Shown: positions 1-6,953 of the stretch, in pieces | Position numbering within the stretch: position 1 is the stretch's first letter | Layout: each line of letters begins with the position of its first letter | Assembly: GCA_947246015.1 (NCBI GenBank) | Contig: CAMXQE010000002.1 | Span: 1 to 64,000, forward strand | Reading direction: 5' to 3' | Source of the DNA: an uncultured Lachnospiraceae bacterium | GTDB taxonomy: Bacteria > Bacillota > Clostridia > Lachnospirales > Lachnospiraceae | DNA: 64,000 nt | Translations under genes and position numbers: made by a program | The notes under the pieces: model-generated | What the model was told of the DNA's origin: nothing | Seen by the model: only the letters and a program-made list of their open reading frames with translations | Database searches by the model: none

Positions 1-40
1 AAGTATATCACAGGAAGAAATATTTGGCTAGTTATTTATT

Positions 41-934
41 TTATATTACACTAGATAATGAAATATGCCATCTTTGCCAAAATTCCGTCGTCCTCCTTGA
101 AAAATACGGTGCATTAAAGTTATCCGTAAGCTCAAATCCCATAATTTCAGCTGCACCTAATGCTATTGTTGAATAACCTGCAAAATCACCGTAAATCTGT
201 ATTGCAAAAAGTATACTTGCCACAATCAGATACCAACCACCATAAGTATCCACATCACCATATACCGTATCAACAATTATTGCTATCCGATCCGCTAATA
301 CCACTTTCTGAAAATATCCCCAAAGCATCAATAGCAATCCATCCCTTACTCTTTCCCAATTCCAATAATGCCTCTCCCTTAATTGTTTTAACAGTCTCCC
401 AGACCGTTCAATCGGCCCTGCCACTAACTGCGGAAAAAAGGAAACAAACAATGCATATCTCAGAAAATTTTTCTCCGCTTGAACTTCTCTCCTATATATA
501 TCAATCGTATAACCCAAAGCTTGAAATGTATAAAAAGAAATACCAACCGGAAGCATTATATCTATTGCGGGCAGCACTACCTGTAACTTAATTTTAGATA
601 AAGCCGTATTAATATTCTCAATAAAAAAATTATAATACTTAAAATAAGCTAAAACACCTAAATTTAATATAAAACTTAAAAACACACATAACTTTACACA
701 ATGTTCTTTTAATATGGCATTTGGAGTTCTTCTAAAATACGTCATAAGCCTGCCGCTTATATATGTTACCACCGTTGAGAAAAATATCAATAATATATGT
801 ACGGGATTCCAACACATATAAAAAAAATACGAACAAACTAAAAGCCAGATATAGCAGATTTTATGCGGAATAAAAAAATAACCCAAAACTGCTACTGGAA
901 AGAATAACAAAAAATTAAGAGAATTAAATAACAT
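41..934 (-). pseudogene. Truncated MBOAT-family O-acyltransferase
   Basis: This 297-residue frame matches the N-terminal part of AlgI/DltB-type membrane-bound O-acyltransferases. It starts with the hydrophobic MLFNSLNFLLFF segment, has several membrane helices, the GISFYTFQALGYTIDIYR region and the conserved FWQRWHISLSS motif near its end. The family is usually about 470-510 residues, and the catalytic histidine lies downstream of that motif. Here the frame stops three residues after the motif, and the 40 bases left in the window show no recognisable continuation in any frame. I therefore read it as a truncated remnant, probably cut by an insertion or deletion. Its start overlaps the end of the upstream glycosyltransferase by 11 nt, so it was once part of the same operon. 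A complete but interrupted gene continuing beyond the window edge is possible. Confidence 0.7.
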
Positions 935-1958
935 TTAAATTTCTCCCCTTTCTCATCTGTTCCACCACCAACGCATAATCCGCCCTCTCATAATGCCGCC
1001 TATCCAGCACCGCTCCCCATTTTTCCAAAAACTTTCTCCTATTCTCCTCTATCCTTTCCATTCGCTTTTCATCCATCCGTTCAGTCATCCCTTCAAAATG
1101 CACCACTTCGGACTCAGGCTGGTATACTACCTTATATCCCTTTTCCCGTACCTGAAACGCTAAGTCAACATCCTCATAATAAGCTGGCACAAATCTTTCA
1201 TCAAATCCCCCTATTTTGTCCCACAACTCCTTTCTTATCATAATGGATGCACCTGAAATATAATCCGCCTCTCTTATAAAGTTCACTCCCACTTCACCAG
1301 CCTCCCACTTTTTCCCATATTGCTGAATATTTGCATCTCGCCAGACAATCCCTCCGGCTTCCTGTACCAATCCATTAGGATATAATAGTTTTGAGCCAAC
1401 CAAGCCGGTATTTCCATTTGTTTCCATAACACTTAACAGGGCTTTCAGCCATCCCTGTTGCACCTGAGTATCATTGTTCAAAAATACAATATACTTTCCC
1501 TTCACCTCTTTACTGATTTTATTACAATTTAAAATAAATTGACAATTCTTTTGGTGATGAATAACACGAATCCCCTTCACCCACTCTTCCAATCTTGCCG
1601 TTGCATCCGTTGAACAGTCATCTCCGATAATAATTTCATAATCAATATCTTCGGTATATTTTTGAATGGACTTCAAACAATAATAAGTATAAGCAGCCTG
1701 ATTATATACTGGAATAAGAATGGATACCACTGGCTTCTCACACGTTTTAAATACTATCGGCTCTAACTCCTTTATCTGCCAAGTAGTTTGCATGCCTTTT
1801 TCCTCAATTGAATAAATGTCATATTCTCTATGACAATTTTGGCCCCTATTTCTCTCTTTATCTTTTATAAGACATAACCGATATCTTATCCCATCCCAAC
1901 CTTCTTCACGCAATATCAAAAAAGCGCTTCTAATCTTACGTAAAATCATTGCACACAA
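924..1958 (-). CDS. Glycosyltransferase family 2
   Basis: This is a cytoplasmic GT-A enzyme expected to move a sugar from a nucleotide donor to a growing glycan. A basic N-terminal extension of about 70 residues precedes the catalytic domain, which opens with VSILIPVYNQ. It contains the nucleotide-binding DDCSTD, an FLNNDT motif in the DxD position and the acceptor-side YYEDVDLAFQVREKG motif typical of rhamnosyl/galactosyl-type GT2 enzymes. The start is uncertain: an AAAGGGG site precedes a TTG at 1958, while the first ATG at 1949 has no well-placed site and a TTG at 1976 is also in frame. It is preceded by a promoter shared in sequence with the GT4 gene at 6954. The acceptor and donor cannot be told from sequence. 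Confidence 0.85.
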   Translation of the reverse strand: MCAMILRKIRSAFLILREEGWDGIRYRLCLIKDKERNRGQNCHREYDIYSIEEKGMQTTWQIKELEPIVFKTCEKPVVSILIPVYNQAAYTYYCLKSIQKYTEDIDYEIIIGDDCSTDATARLEEWVKGIRVIHHQKNCQFILNCNKISKEVKGKYIVFLNNDTQVQQGWLKALLSVMETNGNTGLVGSKLLYPNGLVQEAGGIVWRDANIQQYGKKWEAGEVGVNFIREADYISGASIMIRKELWDKIGGFDERFVPAYYEDVDLAFQVREKGYKVVYQPESEVVHFEGMTERMDEKRMERIEENRRKFLEKWGAVLDRRHYERADYALVVEQMRKGRNLNVI

Positions 1959-2038
1959 ATTTCTGTCCCCTTTCAAAATTTCTCTTATTCCTAATAAAAT
2001 CCAATACTTTGCAACATCTTAATTTACCTAGCATGCGT

Positions 2039-2067
2039 AGTTTATCACAAATTACCACGTCTAACAA
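2039..2067 (-). promoter_or_regulatory. Sigma-A-type promoter, duplicated at 8257
   Basis: On the minus strand TTGTTA (2062-2067) and TAAACT (2039-2044) are 17 bp apart, about 80 nt upstream of the GT2 gene. The promoter and about 20 bases of leader (TACGCAT, then GTAAATTA) are repeated with few changes upstream of the GT4 at 6954. Confidence 0.5.
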
Positions 2068-2211
2068 CTATATTCATTGTTAAAAATCATTCTCCCTATC
2101 ACCGCCATCCCACAATAATCCTCTCAGTCAGCAAAGCTGTTAAATTTCCACCCTCTATACAAATATCTTACATCAATTCATATTCCTTTTCGGGAATTCA
2201 ATTCCATACAT

Positions 2212-2334
2212 AACAAAAGAGTCGTATTAACGGCTTTCACCATCAATACAACTCTCCCGCATATAAAATTCACCCTTTACATGTATACATATTTTGTACA
2301 CTTTTAATATAGCACATTTTCCAAAATTTGTAAA
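2212..2334 (-). ncRNA. Small RNA candidate, repeat family copy A
   Basis: The minus strand has a promoter TTTACA-17-TATATT (2329-2334 and 2306-2311). A leader with the conserved 20-nt box GTAAAGGGTGAATTTTATAT (2261-2280) follows, then a hairpin whose arms GAGTTGTATT (2245-2254) and AATACGACTC (2219-2228) pair fully with one G-U, then a T-rich tail. The predicted transcript is about 85 nt. The promoter layout and box recur in copies at 3271, 4351, 4600 and 4897, whereas this hairpin has a different sequence, which suggests the structure is conserved rather than the sequence. No consistent reading frame is shared by all copies. Confidence 0.55.
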
Positions 2335-2394
2335 TAATAAATTTAATTAAAATCCAAACATTATTTATTCTTCCCGAATACGTCCATCGAATCT

Positions 2395-2598
2395 TTGTTT
2401 CCAGTTCATATACCTCCACCTCCCGGGCCGGCCTCGCTCCCGCGGACAATGCAAATGCCGGGCTGCAAAAAGGCCATCATTGCCATGACTGGAAAAATGT
2501 CCGTGGCATTCTGCCACATAATCTGGGATGACGCAAACCTCCTTTCTGTTGACCATGAAAATGTCATACATAACAATATTCCAGTCAAAACAATTTAA
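2395..2598. other. Unassigned patch between RNA copy A and the Uma2 remnant
   Basis: This roughly 200-nt stretch is visibly richer in G and C than the A/T-rich sequence on both sides. Short frames exist on both strands, and a purine-rich GGAGGTGGAGGT sequence precedes a minus-strand ATG near 2411. None of the translations resembles a family I recognise. It is probably the remnant of a displaced gene. The rest of 1977-2750 holds only the duplicated promoter and RNA copy A. Confidence 0.2.
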
Positions 2599-2750
2599 AT
2601 ATACTATGTTTTCTACTTTTATCAAAATTATATTGCAAGAGTTAAAAGCCAAATCTTGTCCTCTAATCAGAAGCATAATATAATTAAGATATTCATTAAC
2701 CCAGAATATTACTTTCCCAAAAGACAATCATATTATAGGAGCATAATCTT

Positions 2751-3250
2751 ATGAATATCTTACCCATAGAGGATATAAGCAAAACCTATCTTGAACATTC
2801 AATGGTCATCCATAATTTTGTCATAAAAATAGGAAACCAAATCAAAGACAGCCTGTGCCGTGTATTTGGTGACAGTGTTCAATACCAGTGGCGTGAAAAC
2901 GATGATAATATCATCATGCCCGATGCCTCTATCATTTGTAATATGAGGGACAGGAAAAATGTATCATTTACCGGCATCCCCCCGTTTTATCATGGAAGTC
3001 TTATCCGATTCTACTGAAGAATATAACCGAAATGAAAAAAGCAAGTTTACTGTAAAGTTGGCATATCCAAGTACTGGATAGTTGACTGGCGTAAAAACAG
3101 GTTGAAATCTATATGTTTGACCGGAAAGATGATGACACCAGTTATCCTTATCTTTATAAAATCATCACGGAAACAAACAAGAACGATTTACATCTTGTGA
3201 TGTTCCCCGACTTCAAAATTACATTTGATAAGCTTTTCGACATTGAATAA
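2751..3250 (+). pseudogene. Uma2-family (DUF820) PD-(D/E)XK nuclease-like gene, frameshifted
   Basis: An AGGAG site precedes the ATG. The first frame reads MNILPIEDISKTYLEHSM and continues to PDASIICN, matching the N-terminal half of Uma2-type proteins, a PD-(D/E)XK fold family. The frame breaks at a run of six C (near 2978) where the second copy at 4177 has five. Other frames then give MEVLSDSTEEYNRNEK, YWIVDWRK and YPYLYKIITETNKNDLHLV, down to FDKLFDIE and a stop at 3250. At least three frameshifts are needed to restore a full protein of about 165 residues, so it is inactive. The small RNA copy B converges on its 3' end and its hairpin would also lie in the tail of this mRNA. Confidence 0.75.
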
Positions 3251-3270
3251 TTTTATTTTTCTCCGCTCAC

Positions 3271-3396
3271 AAAAAATGCTGCATTGGCGATTCCTTCAAT
3301 CACAATGCAGCATTTCCATATATAAAATTCACCCTTTACATGTCTGCGTTCCATTTGAGCAAAGTACAATATACCATATTTTTCTATATTTATAAA
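3271..3396 (-). ncRNA. Small RNA candidate, repeat family copy B
   Basis: The minus strand carries TTTATA-17-TATATT (3391-3396 and 3368-3373), the conserved box at 3320-3339, and a perfect 13-bp hairpin between AAATGCTGCATTG (arm at 3303-3315) and its complement (3274-3286), followed by TTTTTT. The stem is symmetrical with an A run on the other side, so it can also terminate the plus-strand Uma2 remnant. Copy C at 4351 is nearly identical, including flanking sequence. Confidence 0.6.
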
Positions 3397-3588
3397 ATTT
3401 ATTTTAAAAGAATGTTTGGAAATTAAATATTTTTTGAAATAATATTCAAATACTAAAATGACTTCATCCAGGCGGAACTTTACAAAAACAGCCAAAAAGC
3501 CATTGAACGGCGCAGGGAAATCCTTTACTACAACTGCGCCAATTGCTTTTTTGAGAATTTCGGTTTGAATAACACATAAAATAAAAGC

Positions 3589-3649
3589 AAAAACACAGGG
3601 TATCCAGCCTCCGCACCACTGTCACAGACTGGTCATTCCCTGTGTTTTT
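3589..3649 (-). terminator. Rho-independent terminator after hicB
   Basis: On the minus strand AAAAACACAGGG (3638-3649) pairs perfectly with CCCTGTGTTTTT (3589-3600). An inner CCAG/CTGG pair lies in the loop and a T-rich tail follows. It starts 5 nt after the hicB stop codon. Confidence 0.7.
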
Positions 3650-3653
3650 CATT

Positions 3654-3866
3654 TCATACCGCCTGACCATTGAATAAATGCGGTTCCGGTATTTCTTCCC
3701 CATCTTCCAAAGCTGTCTCAATCCATTCCTGAATAATCGTTTCAGCATTTTCCACTGCTTCAGTTGGGGTTTTTCCATCTGCCATACATCCTGGCAGTTC
3801 GGGAACCGACACAATATAGGCCTGGTCTTCCTCAGACCATGACATAACCATAGAATATTTGGACAT
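3654..3866 (-). CDS. hicB: HicB-family antitoxin
   Basis: This 70-residue protein has the HicB signature: SWSEEDQAYIVSVPELPGC, then a DGKTPTEAVENAETIIQEWIE helix. That corresponds to the degraded RNase H-like fold that binds and blocks HicA. There is no C-terminal DNA-binding extension, so this is the minimal form. I chose the ATG at 3866 because AGGAGG sits 7 nt upstream; a longer in-frame start at 3896 would overlap hicA and lacks a site. It lies 10 nt after hicA, toxin first, the usual HicAB order, and ends just before a strong terminator. Confidence 0.9.
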   Translation of the reverse strand: MSKYSMVMSWSEEDQAYIVSVPELPGCMADGKTPTEAVENAETIIQEWIETALEDGEEIPEPHLFNGQAV

Positions 3867-3876
3867 TGCAGACCTC

Positions 3877-4113
3877 CTATAATCCATACTTTTCAAACAG
3901 CATCCTCACCTGTTTAACCTGATATGCTTTTGCTTTATTTCCATTTGGCTGAATATTGATTCTCTCCATTATATCATTGCGCTTATAAATGTAATGATCT
4001 CCCCGGATTCTTTCAAGAAACCCATACGAAAGGATTAGATTCCTGAAGTCCGTAAAGCGGATATTGCTGTCACTTTTTCCGCCCATGACTATATCATATG
4101 TATTACTTGCCAC
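3877..4113 (-). CDS. hicA: HicA-family mRNA-interferase toxin
   Basis: The 78-residue protein has the HicA double-stranded-RNA-binding-like fold. FRNLILSYGFLERIRGDHYIY carries the single catalytic histidine (about residue 40), in a GDH context rather than the commoner GSH, and a hydrophobic/basic tail ends in RMLFEKYGL. HicA enzymes cut mRNA and stop growth until HicB neutralises them. The start is GTG behind AAAGGAG. It is followed by hicB in the same transcript. The pair lies between small RNA copies B and C, with Uma2 remnants on both sides, so it may have entered the array or been caught in its duplication. Confidence 0.85.
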   Translation of the reverse strand: MASNTYDIVMGGKSDSNIRFTDFRNLILSYGFLERIRGDHYIYKRNDIMERINIQPNGNKAKAYQVKQVRMLFEKYGL

Positions 4114-4139
4114 TTTGATTCGCTCCTTTGTATGAAATC

Positions 4140-4167
4140 ATTATATCAGAATCCCACATTTTTTCAA
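4140..4167 (-). promoter_or_regulatory. Promoter of hicAB
   Basis: TTGAAA (4162-4167) and TATAAT (4140-4145) are 16 bp apart on the minus strand, 26 nt upstream of the hicA GTG. Confidence 0.65.
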
Positions 4168-4176
4168 GCTGTACCT

Positions 4177-4330
4177 TTACGACGATGATAATATCATCAT
4201 GTCCGATGCTTCTATCATTTGTAATAGGAGGGACAGGAAAAATGTATCGTTTACCGGCATCCCCCGTTTTGTCATGGAAGTCTTATCCGATTTTAAAATT
4301 ACATTTAATGAGCTTTTCGACATTGAATAA
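4177..4330 (+). pseudogene. Uma2-family gene fragment with internal deletion
   Basis: This is a second copy of the middle and end of the Uma2 gene at 2751. It reads DNIIMSDASIICN, then GIPRFVMEVLSD, joined directly to FKITFNELFDIE and a stop. The 5' half is missing, and roughly 65 residues between VLSD and FKITF are deleted compared with the first copy. It keeps the C5 run that is C6 in the first copy, which shows where that frameshift arose. As in the first copy, a small RNA hairpin follows directly. Confidence 0.7.
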
Positions 4331-4350
4331 TTTTATTTTTCTCCGCACAC

Positions 4351-4474
4351 AAAAAATGCTGCATTGGAGATTCTTTCAATCACGATGCAGCATTTCCGTA
4401 TATAAAATTCACCCTTTACATGTCTTCGCTTCTTTGAACAAATACAGCATACCATATTTTCCCATTTTTGTAAA
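4351..4474 (-). ncRNA. Small RNA candidate, repeat family copy C
   Basis: The promoter is TTTACA-17-TATGCT (4469-4474 and 4446-4451), the box is at 4400-4419, and the hairpin uses the same AATGCTGCAT stem as copy B with small changes, followed by TTTTTT. It shares 3' flanking sequence with copy B, so B and C arose by duplication of a unit that included the end of Uma2. Confidence 0.6.
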
Positions 4475-4599
4475 TACTATTTTTTAAATAATAATAAAAT
4501 AATTAAAATATTTTCATTCCTATCTAAATTCTATTTGTTTCGTCCTATGATAATACCAATATCCGAATCCTGTAACATATTTCTTCTATATCTACCATT

Positions 4600-4721
4600 A
4601 AAAATATTGCATTGATGACCCAATCATCATCAATGCAATACCTACTGCATATAAAATTCACCCTTTACACGCATATGTATTTCTTAACAAGAAATATAAC
4701 ACATTTTCCTTAATTTGTAAA
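4600..4721 (-). ncRNA. Small RNA candidate, repeat family copy D
   Basis: The promoter is TTTACA-17-TATATT (4716-4721 and 4693-4698) and the box is at 4649-4668. The perfect hairpin ATTGCATTGATGA/TCATCAATGCAAT (4627-4639 with 4606-4618) is unrelated in sequence to those of copies A and B, and TATTTTTAA follows. The promoter flank resembles copy A (AATAATGTTTGG upstream). Confidence 0.6.
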
Positions 4722-4896
4722 TAATAAATTTATTTAATTGCCAAACATTATTTCTGTATCCGCTGATACTCTTCGGAAATCATATTTCTCACGGTCATTC
4801 CGCGTGAGCTGCTTAAACCATAATTAGCTTGCTATGTTCCTCACTTCAAAAATACAGAGGAACTCCCAAAACAGTTCCTTACGCATCCCTGCACAC

Positions 4897-5014
4897 AAAA
4901 ATGCTGCATTGGTGATTCCCTCAATCACAATGCAGCATCTCCGTATATAAAATTCACCTTTTACACGTCTGCGTTCCATTTGGAACAAATATAATATCCA
5001 GCCAAAACTTACAA
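4897..5014 (-). ncRNA. Small RNA candidate, repeat family copy E (degenerate promoter)
   Basis: The box has one change (4945-4964). An 11-bp hairpin ATGCTGCATTG/CAATGCAGCAT (4928-4938 and 4901-4911) is followed by TTTTTG. The -10 TATATT (4988-4993) is kept, but the best -35 (TTGTAA, 5009-5014) is only 15 bp away, so this copy may be weak or dead. Confidence 0.4.
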
Positions 5015-5143
5015 CTGCAGCAATTCCCTTTCTATAACTTCTCTAGACAGCATTTCCCTTTTATATCTCATGAGTTGCATATCCATCAATATTCCCTTCC
5101 AGCAATCATGTTTCCTTTCTTCGCCACTCTGGCATTTTCTCTT

Positions 5144-5227
5144 TTAATATTTCTCCCCTAATATATTTTGAGGCAGACTGATTCCTGTTAATTCTTTATA
5201 CAAATTCACAGCGTAAGAATCCGTCAT
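5144..5227 (-). CDS. Possible 27-residue ORF coupled to the ATPase
   Basis: A short frame (MTDSYAVNLYKELTGISLPQ, then NILGEKY) starts at an ATG that overlaps the stop of the ATPase gene as ATGA, an arrangement typical of translational coupling. I do not recognise it. Between 5015 and 5143 only short broken frames are seen, so it may be the start of a decayed downstream gene. Confidence 0.25.
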   Translation of the reverse strand: MTDSYAVNLYKELTGISLPQNILGEKY

Positions 5228-6918
5228 TCCCCTCCAATCAGCACCCTCTTCCCACAAAAAGCGAACCCATACTTCCGTATCCGCTCCTCCGGAATCCCTC
5301 TCGCCACAAGCGCCGCCTGATAATCCTTCTCCGTTATCTGCCGCAGCGCGTCTGTCACCGTATCTGCAAGCTCCTTCTCATCCGCATCCTGCACCTTAAA
5401 TTCCAAAATAATGGCATCCAGCTCTGCCACTCCTGATTCCGGCCGTGGTTCCAGCATCACATCATACCTGCCAAAACCGCTTTCTCTGTTTGACGTAATC
5501 ACATACCGGTCCGCCAGTTCCACCATCAGGCCAAGCACAAACCCATGGTAAAAGCGCTCCGGCTCGTCCCCTGACGCTTTCTTTCCCGTGTCAAAATAAC
5601 TGAACATTTCCAATGTCACCTTATTCATATAGAGATTCATCGCCTTCAAATCCCCAAGCAGCAATGCCCTGATGAAGTCATTATAATCATCATTTCCGGA
5701 AAACCAGTCCTGAACCATATGTTCAAACATAATACAGACCTCTTTATTGGTCAGCGCCAAATCATAATAAGTGTGCCCCGTTCTCTCCACAAATGTTGTA
5801 CCGGTTACCTTCAGATAGCCACTGGCAAGCAAAAGGCTCCAAATGGCGTTCTTTTTCGTGGACAGCTGACTATAAACAATCTGCTCGTCAATTTCCAAAT
5901 GCAGTGTTCCGCCCCTTAATAAATCCTCAAAAGTCTGCTTAATATTCGTTTTCCCCTCTCTGAGCAGCTTTTCCACCAGACTGTTGGCGCTGGTATTTGC
6001 CCAGTAAGCCCCCACCTTTCTTTTATCAAGAAAATTGATGATTGACCACGGATTGTAAATGTCCCTCCTTTCTCCGAAAGAAAAACCGTCATACCAGTCT
6101 TTTACCTGCTGCTTCTGCGCGGAAAGGTTAAACTCATCCAATGCCGCAAAAACCTCCTCTTCCGTAAAGCCAAAACTCTCTGCATACTTTCCCGTGGTGG
6201 TACTCACTACCTCAAGGTTATTAAGATCCGAGAAAATCGACTCTTTACTGACCCTTGTTATCCCCGTCATAACCGCCCGCTCCAAATAAGGGTTCGTCTT
6301 AAAAGAAGAGTTAAACAGTCCTCTGGTAAAAGCCACCAATTCCTCCCAATATCCATTGACATAAGCTTCCTGCATCGGTGTATCATATTCATCCAAAAGA
6401 ATGATAACTCTCTTCCCATAATACCTGCCAAGAAAATCCGACAAAGACCGCAGCGACACTGCCGCTGCACTGTCTGACATATCAGCGGACACGTTCCGGT
6501 AAAATGCTTTCTCTTTTTCATTCAGCAGATTCCCGTCCAATAGAAAATCATGCCTGTTATACTGTTCTTCTATCGTTCTGCAGATATTCTCCCTCGCACC
6601 TGCATAGGAATTTTCCTTAATACCCGCAAAACTTAAGAACAGAACCGGATATGTCCCCTGCAGCTTTCTGAACTTTTCACTTTCCCATATAGCAAGCCCC
6701 TGGAACATGTCTCCCCTGTCCGCATATTTGACAGAAAAGAACTTTTCCAGCATACTCATATTCAGTGTCTTACCGAACCTTCTCGGTCGGGTAATCAGCG
6801 TTACGCTGTCTCCGCTTTCCCACCACTCCCGTATGAAATTCGTTTTATCGATATAAAAATATCCTTCTCTCCGAATCACTTCAAAATCCTGATTTCCAAT
6901 CCCCACCGTCCTTGCCAT
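5224..6918 (-). CDS. AAA-ATPase-like / PD-(D/E)XK nuclease-like protein
   Basis: The 564-residue protein has two parts. The N-terminal AAA-ATPase-like domain (PF09820 type) opens with a FYIDKTNFIREWWE segment, a Walker A variant RPRRFGKTLNMSML (about residue 45) and a Walker B VIILLDEYDTPMQEAY (about 170). The C-terminal PD-(D/E)XK_9-type domain has GRYDVMLEP and IILEFKV, the D...ExK catalytic core. Families of this kind are abundant and multicopy in gut Bacteroidetes and Lachnospiraceae, and no cellular role is established. I chose the ATG at 6918 because GGAAGGAG lies 8 nt upstream; an ATG at 6957 lacks a site. It follows the GT4 gene by 35 nt and probably shares its transcript. It is closely related to the protein at 45561. 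Confidence 0.85.
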   Translation of the reverse strand: MARTVGIGNQDFEVIRREGYFYIDKTNFIREWWESGDSVTLITRPRRFGKTLNMSMLEKFFSVKYADRGDMFQGLAIWESEKFRKLQGTYPVLFLSFAGIKENSYAGARENICRTIEEQYNRHDFLLDGNLLNEKEKAFYRNVSADMSDSAAAVSLRSLSDFLGRYYGKRVIILLDEYDTPMQEAYVNGYWEELVAFTRGLFNSSFKTNPYLERAVMTGITRVSKESIFSDLNNLEVVSTTTGKYAESFGFTEEEVFAALDEFNLSAQKQQVKDWYDGFSFGERRDIYNPWSIINFLDKRKVGAYWANTSANSLVEKLLREGKTNIKQTFEDLLRGGTLHLEIDEQIVYSQLSTKKNAIWSLLLASGYLKVTGTTFVERTGHTYYDLALTNKEVCIMFEHMVQDWFSGNDDYNDFIRALLLGDLKAMNLYMNKVTLEMFSYFDTGKKASGDEPERFYHGFVLGLMVELADRYVITSNRESGFGRYDVMLEPRPESGVAELDAIILEFKVQDADEKELADTVTDALRQITEKDYQAALVARGIPEERIRKYGFAFCGKRVLIGGE

Positions 6919-6953
6919 ACCTGACCGCTCCTTCCGTCCGCTGTGCTTTATCA

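Noticed and set aside
3253..3495. Minus-strand frame through small RNA copy B (also open in copy C) as a small protein
   Set aside because: The frame is not kept in copies A and D and its end is the terminator hairpin.
2212..5014. CRISPR array from the regularly recurring 20-nt box
   Set aside because: Spacing is irregular (roughly 250 to 1060 nt), copies include full promoters and hairpins, and no cas genes are present.
5656..5919. Antisense frames inside the large minus-strand genes
   Set aside because: They have no ribosome binding site or family similarity and follow from the codon pattern of the genes on the other strand.
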